DNA from: Acidobacteria bacterium Ga0077553
GTDB lineage: Bacteria; Acidobacteriota; Terriglobia; Bryobacterales; Bryobacteraceae
NCBI GenBank assembly: GCA_001464575.1
Contig: LNFE01000195.1
Coordinates: 1-36,535 of the forward strand
Direction: 5' to 3'
Length of the DNA stretch: 36,535 nucleotides
In this document: piece by piece, positions 8,776-16,704 of the stretch
How the letters are laid out: each line of letters opens with the position of its first letter
Position numbering within the stretch: position 1 is the first letter of the stretch
Translations under genes and position numbers: made by a program
The notes under the pieces: generated by a model
Seen by the model: only the letters and a program-made list of their open reading frames with translations
Told to the model about the DNA's origin: nothing
Databases searched by the model: none

Positions 8776-9948
8776 ATGAGTGTTGCTGCCCGGCCGCGCT
8801 ACCGTAGCGCCCGCACCGCCGATTTCACGGAATCTGTCATCCGGGATATGACCCGCCAAGCCATCGCCGCCGGGGCCGTGAATCTGGCGCAAGGCTTCCC
8901 CGACTTCCCCGCCCCGGCCTGGCTCAAGGCCGCTGCCGCCCGAGCCATCGAAGCCGATCACAATCAATACCCGATCACGTGGGGCATCCCGCCCCTCCGC
9001 CAGGCGATTGCCGACAAAACTCGCCACCATTATGGCCTCGACATCGACCCTGCGCGCGAAATCACCGTCGTCTGCGGAGCCACCGAAGGCATGGCCGCCG
9101 TCCTTCTCGCCTTGGTCGACCCTGGCGATGAAGTGATCGTTTTCGAGCCGTACTACGAGAACTACCACCCCGACCTGCAACTCTGCGGAGCGACGCGAAA
9201 ACTGGTCCCCCTCCACGCCCCGGACTGGTCGTTTGACCCCGACGAGCTCCGCCGCGCCTTCACCCCGAAGACGAAGGCGATCATTATCAATTCGCCGAAC
9301 AATCCCACGGGCCGCGTTTTCAGCCGCGAGGGACTGACGCTCATCGCTGAGCTCTGCCAGGAGCATGACGCCTTATGCATCACGGATGAGATCTACGAAC
9401 ACATCGTCTATGATGGCGCCAAGCACATCCCCGTGATGACGCTCCCTGGAATGCGCGACCGGGCCGTGCTGGTCAACAGCTGTTCCAAAACGTACTCGGT
9501 CACCGGCTGGAGAGTCGGCTGGGTATTAGCGAGTCCCGACCTGACGGATGGCATTCGGAAGGTGCACGACTTCCTGACAGTAGGCGCCGCGACCCCGCTG
9601 CAGTACGCCGCAGTGGATGCCCTCCAGGCTCCGGACGCTTACTACAACGAGTTAGGCGACCACTATGATTGGCGCCGCCGGAAACTGGAAGGATATCTGA
9701 CCAAGGCGGGTTTCCGTTGTTTCACCCCGAGCGGTGCCTATTACACGATGACGGACATCTCGGCGTTCGGTTTCCCGGACGACACGGCTTTCGTGCAGCA
9801 TTTGATTCATAATATAGGCTTAGCCGGAGTCCCCGGATCGAGCTTCTTCTCCCGCCCCGAACTCGGCCGCAACTACGTCCGCTTCTGCTTCTGCAAGAAA
9901 GAAGAGACGCTTGACGCCGCCGGAGAACGCTTAGCCAAACTCAGTTGA
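8776..9948 (+). CDS. PLP-dependent class I/II aminotransferase
   Basis: 390 residues with a complete fold-type I aminotransferase pattern: LAQGFPDFPAP (38-47), GATEGMAAVLLAL (101-113), EPYYENY (124-130), NSPNNPTGRV (172-181), TDEIYEHIVYDG (203-214) with the PLP-contacting Asp204 and Tyr207, the Schiff-base lysine in SCSKTYSVTGWRVGW (Lys238), and the substrate-carboxylate Arg369 in NYVRFCFCK. The QGFPDF and GATEGM motifs are shared with the kynurenine aminotransferase / methionine aminotransferase (YbdL-like) branch rather than with classical AspC. The likely reaction is transamination of an amino acid with 2-oxoglutarate or a keto acid in the cytosol. The exact substrate is not decided. It is single on its strand and convergent with the secreted protein at 9960. 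Confidence 0.92.
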   Translation: MSVAARPRYRSARTADFTESVIRDMTRQAIAAGAVNLAQGFPDFPAPAWLKAAAARAIEADHNQYPITWGIPPLRQAIADKTRHHYGLDIDPAREITVVCGATEGMAAVLLALVDPGDEVIVFEPYYENYHPDLQLCGATRKLVPLHAPDWSFDPDELRRAFTPKTKAIIINSPNNPTGRVFSREGLTLIAELCQEHDALCITDEIYEHIVYDGAKHIPVMTLPGMRDRAVLVNSCSKTYSVTGWRVGWVLASPDLTDGIRKVHDFLTVGAATPLQYAAVDALQAPDAYYNELGDHYDWRRRKLEGYLTKAGFRCFTPSGAYYTMTDISAFGFPDDTAFVQHLIHNIGLAGVPGSSFFSRPELGRNYVRFCFCKKEETLDAAGERLAKLS

Positions 9949-9959
9949 CCCGGCAGCCG

Positions 9960-10580
9960 TTACGGCTTTCCGTCGAGGGGCACCGTCACTTGGACCAACT
10001 CTCGCAACCGGAACGTCACAGGCTGCGCATGGAGAAACCGCGTACCGGCAAACACGAGCAAGGTGTGGTCGCCCATCAGTGGTCGATTGGTCGGGAAGGC
10101 CCCGCTGGCATCGACCACCACTTCCACTTCCACCGTCCCGTACCAACTGAGCAGTTGAACCCGCAGCGGCACCCCGACCGGACGCCGACCGGTGACTCGC
10201 CCTTCCAGCGAGCGCGTGGTACTCAAACCTCTCGAGGCATAGTAGACCGGGCCGGCGGACCGCCGGGGATTGTAGATCTTGTAGACCGAGATGTCGTTCG
10301 AATCCACCTCCAACGTACCTCGCGTGACAGACGGGCTAGGCCCGTCGGGGTCGAACTGCAGTTCGTATTCGTAGTAGCTGCAGGGCAGCGTAACCGTAAC
10401 AGGAGACGCGCCGACCGGCGGTAATGCTCCCAACTCGCTCTTACGCATCCGATCCTGCAGGCGGATCACTTCAAAGGGGACCGCCTCGCCCTGCGAGGTC
10501 ACCACTTCAAACCGGATCGAGCAAGCCAGTGCCGGCAGCGCCCCGGTCAGCGCCATCATCCGGATTGCCGACTGGAGCAC
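9960..10580 (-). CDS. Secreted protein, carboxypeptidase-regulatory-like
   Basis: 206 residues, unrecognised family. A GTG start (complement of 10578-10580) is used; an internal start at residue 8 (MMALTGALPALACS) would give a tighter signal peptide. The signal ends at ALA-CS; Ala rather than Leu at -3 makes a lipoprotein less likely, but it is not excluded. The body has two beta-rich segments; the second (about 125-200, LEGRVTGRRPVGVPLRVQLLSWYG ... VDASGAFPT ... VPL) resembles a carboxypeptidase-regulatory/transthyretin-like module. It starts 8 bp after the lexA stop codon, so it may be cotranscribed with lexA, but there is no reason to link it to DNA repair. Confidence 0.7.
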   Translation of the reverse strand: MLQSAIRMMALTGALPALACSIRFEVVTSQGEAVPFEVIRLQDRMRKSELGALPPVGASPVTVTLPCSYYEYELQFDPDGPSPSVTRGTLEVDSNDISVYKIYNPRRSAGPVYYASRGLSTTRSLEGRVTGRRPVGVPLRVQLLSWYGTVEVEVVVDASGAFPTNRPLMGDHTLLVFAGTRFLHAQPVTFRLRELVQVTVPLDGKP

Positions 10581-10588
10581 GGTACCCT

Positions 10589-11215
10589 TCAGTTCTTATA
10601 CTTCCGCATCACAGCGATCAGCCGCCCCTGAATCTCCACCGCCGCCGCGGGAATCAGAATCGGGTCCATCGTGGCATTCGCCGGTTGCAGGCGAATCATG
10701 CCGTCTGCCTCGCGGTAGATACGCTTCAAGGTCGTCTCGTAGCCTTCCACCAGCGCGACCACGATCTCGCCGTCGCGGGCGGAATCCGTTTTCTCCACCA
10801 AAACAAAATCGCCGTCGCAAATGTGGTCGTCGATCATCGACTCTCCCCGCACCTGCAACGCAAACGTCGACGCGTTTCCGGCAAAATCACTGAACTGCAG
10901 CGAATCTCCCTGCGCCACCTGCTCCACTGGTCGCCCGGCGGCGATTCGACCCAACAACGGCACCGAAGACTCCGCCACTGGGACCCGGCCGCGCTCTGCC
11001 AAGTAGCTCTCACTGATCTCTACCGACCGGCTCTGATTAAAACCGCGCTTCAGGTACCCTTTGCCTTCGAGCGCGGCGATATGCTTGTGGACCGTCGCGA
11101 TCGAATTCAAATCGATGCCTTCGGCTATCTCCTCGTAGCTCGGGGAGTAGCCCTTCCGCTCGATGAAATCGGCCAAATAGTCGAGAACTTCTTTTTGCCT
11201 GCGGGTGAGTGCCAT
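10589..11215 (-). CDS. lexA: LexA repressor (SOS regulator, S24 autopeptidase)
   Basis: 208 residues, the usual LexA length. The N-terminal winged helix (LTRRQKEVLDYLADFIERKGYSPSYEEIA, then NSIATVHKHIAALEGKGYLKR) binds DNA. The C-terminal peptidase has the Ala93-Gly94 self-cleavage site (LLGRIAAGRP), nucleophile Ser126 (GESMIDDHICDGDFVLV) and general-base Lys164 (TTLKRIYRE). RecA filaments stimulate cleavage and so release the SOS genes. Its own promoter, overlapped by a clear inverted repeat, lies directly upstream (11220-11257). No Shine-Dalgarno is visible and the predicted transcript start is only a few bases before ATG, so near-leaderless translation is likely. The partly overlapping downstream neighbour at 9960 may be cotranscribed. 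Confidence 0.96.
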   Translation of the reverse strand: MALTRRQKEVLDYLADFIERKGYSPSYEEIAEGIDLNSIATVHKHIAALEGKGYLKRGFNQSRSVEISESYLAERGRVPVAESSVPLLGRIAAGRPVEQVAQGDSLQFSDFAGNASTFALQVRGESMIDDHICDGDFVLVEKTDSARDGEIVVALVEGYETTLKRIYREADGMIRLQPANATMDPILIPAAAVEIQGRLIAVMRKYKN

Positions 11216-11219
11216 GGGT

Positions 11220-11257
11220 GTTCGCCTAATTTTCGGCGAACCTCAGGCGAAAGTCAA
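11220..11257 (-). promoter_or_regulatory. lexA promoter with overlapping LexA-type operator
   Basis: On the minus strand there is TTGACT (11252-11257), a 17-bp spacer, then GAAAAT (11229-11234), a good sigma-70-type pair. A 22-bp perfect-arm inverted repeat (GTTCGCC, 8-bp spacer, GGCGAAC; 11220-11241) covers the -10 element, and a third TTCGCC copy (plus-strand GGCGAA, 11246-11251) sits in the spacer exactly 11 bp from the nearest arm. Position and symmetry indicate LexA autorepression. The motif is read directly; binding is inferred. Confidence 0.8.
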
Positions 11258-11260
11258 CCG

Positions 11261-11467
11261 CTAATTCTTGCTCCCGCACATGCCCATTTGGCACGCCGGT
11301 CCACCGCACATCTGTTTAGGCCCCTCGGCTTTGGCCGCAAAGGTTGAATACTGTTGCTCCACATGCCGCCCTTCGCAGCTCGGACAGGCGATGTCGTCCG
11401 TGTGGCACCGCACCAGCTTTTCAAAACCCTTTCCGCAATCCTCGCAACGATACTCAAAAATCGGCAT
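11261..11467 (-). CDS. FmdB-type zinc-ribbon protein
   Basis: 68 residues starting MPIFEYRCEDCGKGFEKL, the standard opening of the FmdB/CxxC-CxxC regulatory zinc-ribbon family. The zinc ligands are C8, C11, C28 and C31 (CEDC and CPSC). The C-terminal tail adds CGGPACQMGMCG, a second cysteine cluster. The family is named after a formamidase regulator, but its function is not settled. The start lies 2 bp after the dacB stop, so the two genes form one transcription unit. The lexA promoter begins immediately after its stop codon. Confidence 0.88.
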   Translation of the reverse strand: MPIFEYRCEDCGKGFEKLVRCHTDDIACPSCEGRHVEQQYSTFAAKAEGPKQMCGGPACQMGMCGSKN

Positions 11468-11469
11468 GT

Positions 11470-12879
11470 TCAGTACTCCAGTAGCTTCATCACCAGTTTA
11501 TCAATCACCGCCCGCGCCTTGGCCGAAGTTCCGTTGTAGTTGTTCACCATCACGCTGAACGCCAGCGGGCCCCGCTTCGGGTGGTCGAGGTAGCCGGCCA
11601 GCGCGGCGACGTGGGTAAGGCTGCCGGTTTTGGCTTTCACCCGGCCGGCTTCGGCGAAGCCTTTGAATCGATTCTCCAGGGTTCCGTCCTCGGCCCCGAT
11701 GGGCAGCGAACGCAGCCAGGTCTCGCGCTCGGGGCTATTCCACAAATGCAACAAAATTTTTGTCGATGACTCCGGGCAGACCAGCGTCAGTCGCGACAGA
11801 CCTGAGCCATCGACCAGATAGGTGTCTTCGTCGGTGATCCCTGCCGCCGCAAACAGGGCTTTCATCCCGTCGCGGCCGCCGCCCTCGCGCCGCATGATCT
11901 CGGCGTGGAGGTTTTGGCTGACTTTGTTCACCACTTGAATGATGTCGCTCAACGGCGGTGATTTGCGCTCCGCCAGGACCTCGCAGCTATCGCACGCCAT
12001 CGGGTTTTCTCCGAATCGATGCCGGACTCCTGCCCCGCCGCGCACCTCGACGCCGCGGCGGCGCAGCGCTTCAACGAGCGCTTGCGCGGCGAATCGCGCG
12101 GGCTCCTCGACGGCCAATAGCTCTTCGGTCTCCGGCGCGCCCACGGCGATCGTACCGTCCAACCAGACTTCGCGGGAACCCACAGGCCGCTCGAAACGAA
12201 TCCGCGTCGGGGTGCCGGCCTCGCCGGTCACGACGCGGTTCTGAATCGCGAAGTACTCGAACGCGGGATTCATGGCCAATTCTGCAGGTTCCCCAGCCTT
12301 AGCGCCGGGCCGGATTTTCAGCCGCACGGCATTGTCGTTCAGAATTAAGGCCGACACGGGCGCGCCATATTCATAGAGACCGTCGTCCGCGCCCCAGCCC
12401 GGCGGCACCGGGTCCCAGACGTAGCGGGTGTCATCTCCAATGACCGACCCTTCCACCACCTTTAGCCCCTTGGCGACCAAGGCGTCGGCCAGCGTTTCCA
12501 TGGCGGCCGCGCCGTCGGTCCACTCGGCATCGCGGTCATAGGGATACTTTCGGCCGGACAGAGTCGGGTCCGCTCCGCCGACCAGCCGGATATTTTTGCC
12601 ATCGGCCACCACCTGCGTTTCGAAGCGGTGGCTGGCTCCCAACTTGGTCAAGGCTAACGCCGTCGAGTACAGTTTCGTGTTGGAGGCGGGGACGAACCAG
12701 GATTGGGGATTTCGTTCGTATAGTACTTTTCCGGTCTGGATCTCGACGACACGCATCCCCAGATGGGCGCGGGCCGTGACCGGCTCGCTCTGTATGATTC
12801 GTTCCATCGCGACGGGCAACTTTGGCTTTTTCTCAGCGAAAGCCAGCTCCGCCATCAATAAGAGACCCAAAAGGCGCAT
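11470..12879 (-). CDS. dacB: D-alanyl-D-alanine carboxypeptidase/endopeptidase (PBP4, family S13)
   Basis: 469 residues from the chosen ATG. Signal peptide MRLLGLLLMAELAFA directs it to the periplasm, where it trims or cleaves peptidoglycan stem peptides. All three penicillin-binding motifs are present: SxxK as S66-N-T-K69 (VPASNTKLYST), SxN as S321-Q-N323 (VNKVSQNLHAEIM), and KTG at K417-G419 (VKAKTGSL). The S13 insert region is represented by DPVPPGWGADDGLYEYGAPVSALILNDN. The open frame runs back to 13299, but the extra 140 codons read through the antisense of a tRNA gene and have no protein character, so ATG 12879 is used. No clear Shine-Dalgarno is visible, because that region is the complement of the tRNA 5' half. 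Confidence 0.93.
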   Translation of the reverse strand: MRLLGLLLMAELAFAEKKPKLPVAMERIIQSEPVTARAHLGMRVVEIQTGKVLYERNPQSWFVPASNTKLYSTALALTKLGASHRFETQVVADGKNIRLVGGADPTLSGRKYPYDRDAEWTDGAAAMETLADALVAKGLKVVEGSVIGDDTRYVWDPVPPGWGADDGLYEYGAPVSALILNDNAVRLKIRPGAKAGEPAELAMNPAFEYFAIQNRVVTGEAGTPTRIRFERPVGSREVWLDGTIAVGAPETEELLAVEEPARFAAQALVEALRRRGVEVRGGAGVRHRFGENPMACDSCEVLAERKSPPLSDIIQVVNKVSQNLHAEIMRREGGGRDGMKALFAAAGITDEDTYLVDGSGLSRLTLVCPESSTKILLHLWNSPERETWLRSLPIGAEDGTLENRFKGFAEAGRVKAKTGSLTHVAALAGYLDHPKRGPLAFSVMVNNYNGTSAKARAVIDKLVMKLLEY

Positions 12880-12953
12880 GCGTAGCTCAGCCTGGATAGA
12901 GCGTTTGCCTCCGGAGCAAAAGGTCAGAGGTTCGAATCCTCTCGGGCATACCA
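12876..12953 (+). tRNA. tRNA-Arg(CCG), acceptor stem apparently damaged
   Basis: The D arm (GCTC/GAGC), anticodon arm (TTTGC - CTCCGGA - GCAAA, anticodon CCG at 12911-12913), variable loop AGGTC, T arm (AGAGG - TTCGAAT - CCTCT) and an encoded CCA (12951-12953) are all canonical. The 3' acceptor strand CGGGCAT calls for ATGCCCG at the 5' end, but the sequence before T8 reads ATGCG, as if two C residues were lost. Taken as seven bases (GCATGCG) only two Watson-Crick pairs and two G-U pairs form. The 5' end also overlaps the dacB start codon on the other strand. It is either a decayed tRNA, a tRNA with a bulged acceptor, or a local sequence error. Confidence 0.78.
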
Positions 12954-13039
12954 CTCCTTGAACCGTTCGGGTAAGAACCCGGTACGAGACCAACCGCTGG
13001 GCTGTAGTCGCGAACGAACTCGCTGGGAATACTGGGCGG

Positions 13040-14068
13040 GTGCTGGGACTTCTACTACTTGCTGCCGCGAGCGTTACGGATTGGGGTGCTGTTTGCGACG
13101 GTTTCGCTGACGACACGGACGCCCTGCAAACGGCGATCCGCGAGGGCCACGGCGACGAGTTGCGGTTTCCATCCGGAATCTGCGTCGCTGGGCCTCTGTA
13201 CTTGGCCGAGGGGACGCAACTCGTCGGTCCAGGCACAATACGGCTTCGTGATCGTTCGGATGGCCCGATGCTCACGGGTGAGAACCTGAGCCGGATCACG
13301 ATCGAGGGGATGACCCTGGACGCGAACGGTGAAAATCAGTCCGGGATGTTCTCTAGCGTTGTCCGGCTACGGCATGTCGCGGGATTTCAGCTCCGCAGTT
13401 CGACGATTCGCAACGCGCGCATTCATGGCGTCTGGCTTGATGATGGGTGTCGTGACTTTACGATTACCGGGAACCGGTTTCAGAACTTCACGATTGGCTC
13501 GGCGATTCTCCTTGGGAATACTTCGCCGGAAGCCCACGTTCGTGATGGGGAGGTTTCCTACAACACGATTCTGAATGTCCGGCAGGCCAATGGGATCTTC
13601 ACCATTGGCAGCGGGGTGGTCGGCGAGTACGGGACCGGGAACATCCGGATCCATCATAATTTCCTGGCAGGGGTGGCCGATGTCGGTATCGAGATTGGTG
13701 CCGCCAGCGAAGACGTGAAAGTCTCGAATAACACCCTGTACCTGCTTGCCACCTCCACAACCGGGATTATGGTTCGGTCGGCGCGCCGGATCTCGGTTGA
13801 AGGAAACCGGGTCTTTGGGACCCGTAGCTCGAAACAACCGCAGGACGGGATTTTTGTTTGGGGACATCCCTTGGCGAATCCGGACCCGACGGTCGCGGAG
13901 GATGTAACAATCACCGACAACTACGTCCGCGACTGCGCCCGCTACGGCATCGCGTTGCATTCGGGAAGACGCATCCAGATTCGGGGGAACAACGTCGGCG
14001 AGAGCGGCAAACAGGACCTCTTTGTGAACCCAAACGGCGAGCCCTATGTCTCCGATCTCCGCAACTGA
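13040..14068 (+). CDS. Secreted right-handed beta-helix (pectate-lyase-like) protein
   Basis: 342 residues from a GTG start. A short hydrophobic N-terminus (MLGLLLLAAASVTDWGAVCDG) probably works as a signal peptide, although it lacks basic residues. The opening TDWGAVCDGFADDTDALQTAI is the entry strand of the pectate lyase 3 / glycosyl hydrolase 28-like superfamily. It is followed by repeated coils with the pattern V.NNTI / ITGNRFQNF / IRIHHNFL / VKVSNNTLYL / ISVEGNRVFG / VTITDNYVRD / IQIRGNNVG, typical of NosD/parallel beta-helix repeats. Probable polysaccharide lyase, hydrolase or epimerase of the cell envelope; active-site residues were not identified. Its last 25 bases overlap the convergent [2Fe-2S] gene. 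Confidence 0.82.
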   Translation: MLGLLLLAAASVTDWGAVCDGFADDTDALQTAIREGHGDELRFPSGICVAGPLYLAEGTQLVGPGTIRLRDRSDGPMLTGENLSRITIEGMTLDANGENQSGMFSSVVRLRHVAGFQLRSSTIRNARIHGVWLDDGCRDFTITGNRFQNFTIGSAILLGNTSPEAHVRDGEVSYNTILNVRQANGIFTIGSGVVGEYGTGNIRIHHNFLAGVADVGIEIGAASEDVKVSNNTLYLLATSTTGIMVRSARRISVEGNRVFGTRSSKQPQDGIFVWGHPLANPDPTVAEDVTITDNYVRDCARYGIALHSGRRIQIRGNNVGESGKQDLFVNPNGEPYVSDLRN

Positions 14069-14895
14069 CGGGCGGTGCCGAGCACGCCATTCCAGGTCGG
14101 AATGACGATGTCGCAACTGCCACGGACGATCGTCTGGCAGGCTAACCGAATCAAAGGGCGTTCGGCTTCCTTTTCGTGGAACGGGTTCTCCCAGTAGCCG
14201 AAGTACTGCATCCGCTTCTGCTCGAAATCGGTTACGGGATCGGTCAGTTCCCGGCCCCCCAAGATGCCGACCCAACAGGTGCCGCAGCTTCCGCTACGGC
14301 AGTCGACGGGGATGGGTCCCATGCCTTGATAGCATCGCTCGTCGCTTTCGTGATAGGGCCGCTTGTCGAGCTCAGCGCCAGTAGTGATGTGTTGGCCGGG
14401 CAGGATAGGAAATGAGTTGCCGTCCTGCATCGTGACTTTCAATCCGCGGTTGGTCAACCGCATCCAAAGACCGGGTTTCGGGCGCTCGGCGGGCGGTTGA
14501 TAGCCGCTCGTCAGGAAGGCGGGCCCTGCCTGGCGGAGCGTCATCACGAGGACGGCCGCGATGGCGAGTTTGCCGGGATCACCAGAGGCGATCGTCCGTA
14601 TCAATGCGGCGAGGTTGTCGCCGGGCTCATTGGGCAGAGCGGCTTTGACGGCGGGCCAATGCCGGTGGCCGGGCAGGAACGAATGGGACGTGTCGGCGAT
14701 CTCGCTGAGGCGGTAGCGGCCGCGGAGTTGATAGTAGCGTTCGAAGTCGGCACGGTCCGTCTCCGACTGAGCGAGGGTCCAGACGGAGAGCGGGTAGAGT
14801 TGGAGCCAGATGAGCAGCGCGTCGCGCTCGACCACCTGCGGGAGGAGCGAGGCGATGGCGGCGGGCCATTGCCCGTCAAATTTCGTGAGGTCCAT
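14044..14895 (-). CDS. [2Fe-2S] ferredoxin-domain protein
   Basis: 283 residues. The N-terminal 135 residues are helical and unrecognised. The C-terminal part (about 145-270) is a plant-type ferredoxin fold with cluster ligands C199, C204 and C207 (CRSGSCGTC) and C253 (LACQT). The free domain is normally an electron carrier; the attached N-terminal part suggests a dedicated partner. The start codon overlaps the stop codon of the cupin gene (TAATG), so the two are translationally coupled. It is the last gene of the operon that starts with the glycosyltransferase-phosphatase fusion. Why a ferredoxin should belong there is unknown. Confidence 0.78.
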   Translation of the reverse strand: MDLTKFDGQWPAAIASLLPQVVERDALLIWLQLYPLSVWTLAQSETDRADFERYYQLRGRYRLSEIADTSHSFLPGHRHWPAVKAALPNEPGDNLAALIRTIASGDPGKLAIAAVLVMTLRQAGPAFLTSGYQPPAERPKPGLWMRLTNRGLKVTMQDGNSFPILPGQHITTGAELDKRPYHESDERCYQGMGPIPVDCRSGSCGTCWVGILGGRELTDPVTDFEQKRMQYFGYWENPFHEKEAERPLIRLACQTIVRGSCDIVIPTWNGVLGTARQLRRSET

Positions 14896-15242
14896 TACTT
14901 GTAGTGGATCTCGAACGGCTTATTGGTGATGAAGAGGACGACGACATCCTCTTCGGCGGTGGCGCCGTGCTCCATTTCCGGGCCTTCGGGAAACCAGACG
15001 AAGTGACCGGGGCCGAAGCTGCCCTGATGGGTGACGAGAGTTCCTTCGAGGACGTACATGCCGTGGGCGCAGGGATGGGTATGGCGGGAGTTGATGACGC
15101 CGGCCGGATACTTCACGATGCGGATCTCCATGCCGGTATCGGGGTCCGTGACGAGGTTTTTCCGATAGAGGGTCTTCTGGAGATGTTCGCTATAACGCTC
15201 TTCCCACGGGAGCGCGTTGACGTCGAGGGCAGTGATGTCCAT
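14895..15242 (-). CDS. Single-domain cupin
   Basis: 115 residues. Cupin motif 1 is visible as H54-x-H56 ... E66 (SRHTHPCAHGMYVLEG) and motif 2 as FVWFPEGPEMEHG (H92), so a metal-binding jelly-roll is expected. Such small cupins serve as dioxygenases, isomerases or ligand sensors, and the sequence does not tell which. It starts 3 bp after the upstream fusion gene and ends on the start codon of the ferredoxin gene, a tight operon. Confidence 0.8.
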   Translation of the reverse strand: MDITALDVNALPWEERYSEHLQKTLYRKNLVTDPDTGMEIRIVKYPAGVINSRHTHPCAHGMYVLEGTLVTHQGSFGPGHFVWFPEGPEMEHGATAEEDVVVLFITNKPFEIHYK

Positions 15243-15245
15243 GCC

Positions 15246-16634
15246 CTATTTTGCCACTGTTAAATGGGCGAGGACCTGCTGCATATCGGAGTGGATGACG
15301 AAGTCGGCAGCGGCGCTGACTTCCCGGGCTTTCGGCTCGAAGGCGATGCCGGTGCCGGACTGGCGGAGGAGGCAGATGTCGTTGGCGCTGTCGCCGACGG
15401 AGAGGATCCGATGGGCGGGGATGCCGAGCTTTTCTTCGAGGTGGAGCAGAACGTTCCACTTGCAGATGGGATGGTCCGGGCAGCCGTTTTCGTGCTCGAA
15501 GATGGGCGAAAGGGTGATGTCTCCGGAGGCGAAGCCGTTCTCGAAGCGCATGAGGTTGGCGATGCTGAAATCGGCGAAGACGCGGCGGCGGACGATCTCG
15601 GTGATGATGCGGTAGCTGTCGCTGACGATGCCGACGCGGTAGCCTTCTTTGCGGAGGGCGACGATGGTTTCGCGGGCTCCTTCGCTGAGTTCCATGGTGC
15701 GGGCGACCTCTTCGAACTCAGCGCGGGGAACGCCGGTGAGGACCTTGGCGATGGCGCGGGCGCGTTCGGCGGGGGTGAGGTCGTGGCGGTCGAGGAACTC
15801 GCACAGGGCATCGTAGCGGCCGGTCTGCTTGGCGAGGACGACGACGGAGCGATCGCGGAGAAGGGTGCCGTCCATGTCGAAGAGGGCGAGGCGCTCGGCG
15901 CCTTCAAGGCGGCCGGTGACGAGGGAGAACTCGGCGCGGGACTGGCGTTCGATCTCTTCGACTTCGACGACCTGGTTGATGGAGAGGCGGCCGTGCCGTT
16001 CGGCGCGGTGCATGAGGGCGCGGACGACCTGTTTAGCCATTTCGCCGAGGGCTTCGAGAGTTTGGCTCTCGTGCTCGAGGTGACCGATATCGACTTCGGA
16101 GATGCGGGCTCCGGCGAAGTGGGCGTCGATGAGGAGGGCGAGGTCGACACCGTAATCGGTCTCGAAGCGGAGCTGTTCGAGGAGGCTTCGCTTGACGGCG
16201 ATGATGCCGCCGAGGGGCTGGGAGAAAGAGGCGATTTCGGGGAAGAAGGTTTGGAGCAGGGGGCGGGCCGTCAGCGCGGTGACGCGGCCGGCGCTGCGGC
16301 TGAAGCGGGCCTTGACGAAGTCGGCGCGGTCGAGGCGGAGGGGCTCGGTGAGGAGTTCGATGAGTTGATCGTTGAGACCACGGAGGTCGCCGTCGAGGTA
16401 GACGAGGATGTCGCCGCGCGCGGCCTTGAGCCCGTCATCCATGGAGGCACCTTTGCCGAGAAGGCTACTGGTAATGACGCGGGCGCCGCCGCGGATCGCG
16501 GCTTCGGGGGTACCGTCAACCGAACCGTCGTCGACGACAATGACCTCGCCAACCTCGGGGCAGCGGTGGGCGAGGGCGACCACGTACTCGATATTGGCGA
16601 CTTCATTGAGGGCGGGGATGATGACGGTAACCAT
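15246..16634 (-). CDS. Glycosyltransferase (GpgS/GT81-like) fused to HAD-IB phosphatase
   Basis: 462 residues. Residues 1-235 form a GT-A glycosyltransferase: VTVIIPALNE, VVDDGS (33-38), LLGKGASMDDGL, the metal-binding LDGDL (D81, D83), then GRVTALTARPLLQTFFPEIASFSQPLGG (116-143) and YGVDLALLID (161-170). These last blocks match what is known of glucosyl-3-phosphoglycerate synthase (GpgS). Residues 245-455 form a HAD-IB phosphatase: DMDGTLL (D253, D255), IVSDS (336-340), a lysine in KWN, and GDSANDI (414-420). The order synthase-then-phosphatase suggests that one protein makes a sugar-3-phosphoglycerate and removes its phosphate, giving a glucosylglycerate-type compatible solute. Donor and acceptor are inferred. 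GGAG lies just before ATG. First gene of a three-gene operon. Confidence 0.82.
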   Translation of the reverse strand: MVTVIIPALNEVANIEYVVALAHRCPEVGEVIVVDDGSVDGTPEAAIRGGARVITSSLLGKGASMDDGLKAARGDILVYLDGDLRGLNDQLIELLTEPLRLDRADFVKARFSRSAGRVTALTARPLLQTFFPEIASFSQPLGGIIAVKRSLLEQLRFETDYGVDLALLIDAHFAGARISEVDIGHLEHESQTLEALGEMAKQVVRALMHRAERHGRLSINQVVEVEEIERQSRAEFSLVTGRLEGAERLALFDMDGTLLRDRSVVVLAKQTGRYDALCEFLDRHDLTPAERARAIAKVLTGVPRAEFEEVARTMELSEGARETIVALRKEGYRVGIVSDSYRIITEIVRRRVFADFSIANLMRFENGFASGDITLSPIFEHENGCPDHPICKWNVLLHLEEKLGIPAHRILSVGDSANDICLLRQSGTGIAFEPKAREVSAAADFVIHSDMQQVLAHLTVAK

Positions 16635-16704
16635 AGCTCCAGGCTAGCGACCGGGCGGGGGATCTGACTATCCCGGAAACACACCAGAGATAGGATGGGA
16701 GGGT

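Noticed and set aside
12596..12961. Plus-strand ORF crossing the tRNA-Arg gene
   Set aside because: It is antisense to dacB and its tail is the usual false peptide obtained by translating a tRNA.
12880..13299. N-terminal extension of dacB by 140 codons
   Set aside because: It reads the antisense of the tRNA-Arg gene and low-quality sequence beyond; the signal peptide starts at ATG 12879.
15264..16667. Long acidic plus-strand ORF of 467 codons opposite the glycosyltransferase-phosphatase
   Set aside because: Composition (Asp/Glu/Gly/Ala only) and lack of motifs show it is a mirror of the G+C-rich gene on the minus strand, which has complete GT and HAD motifs.
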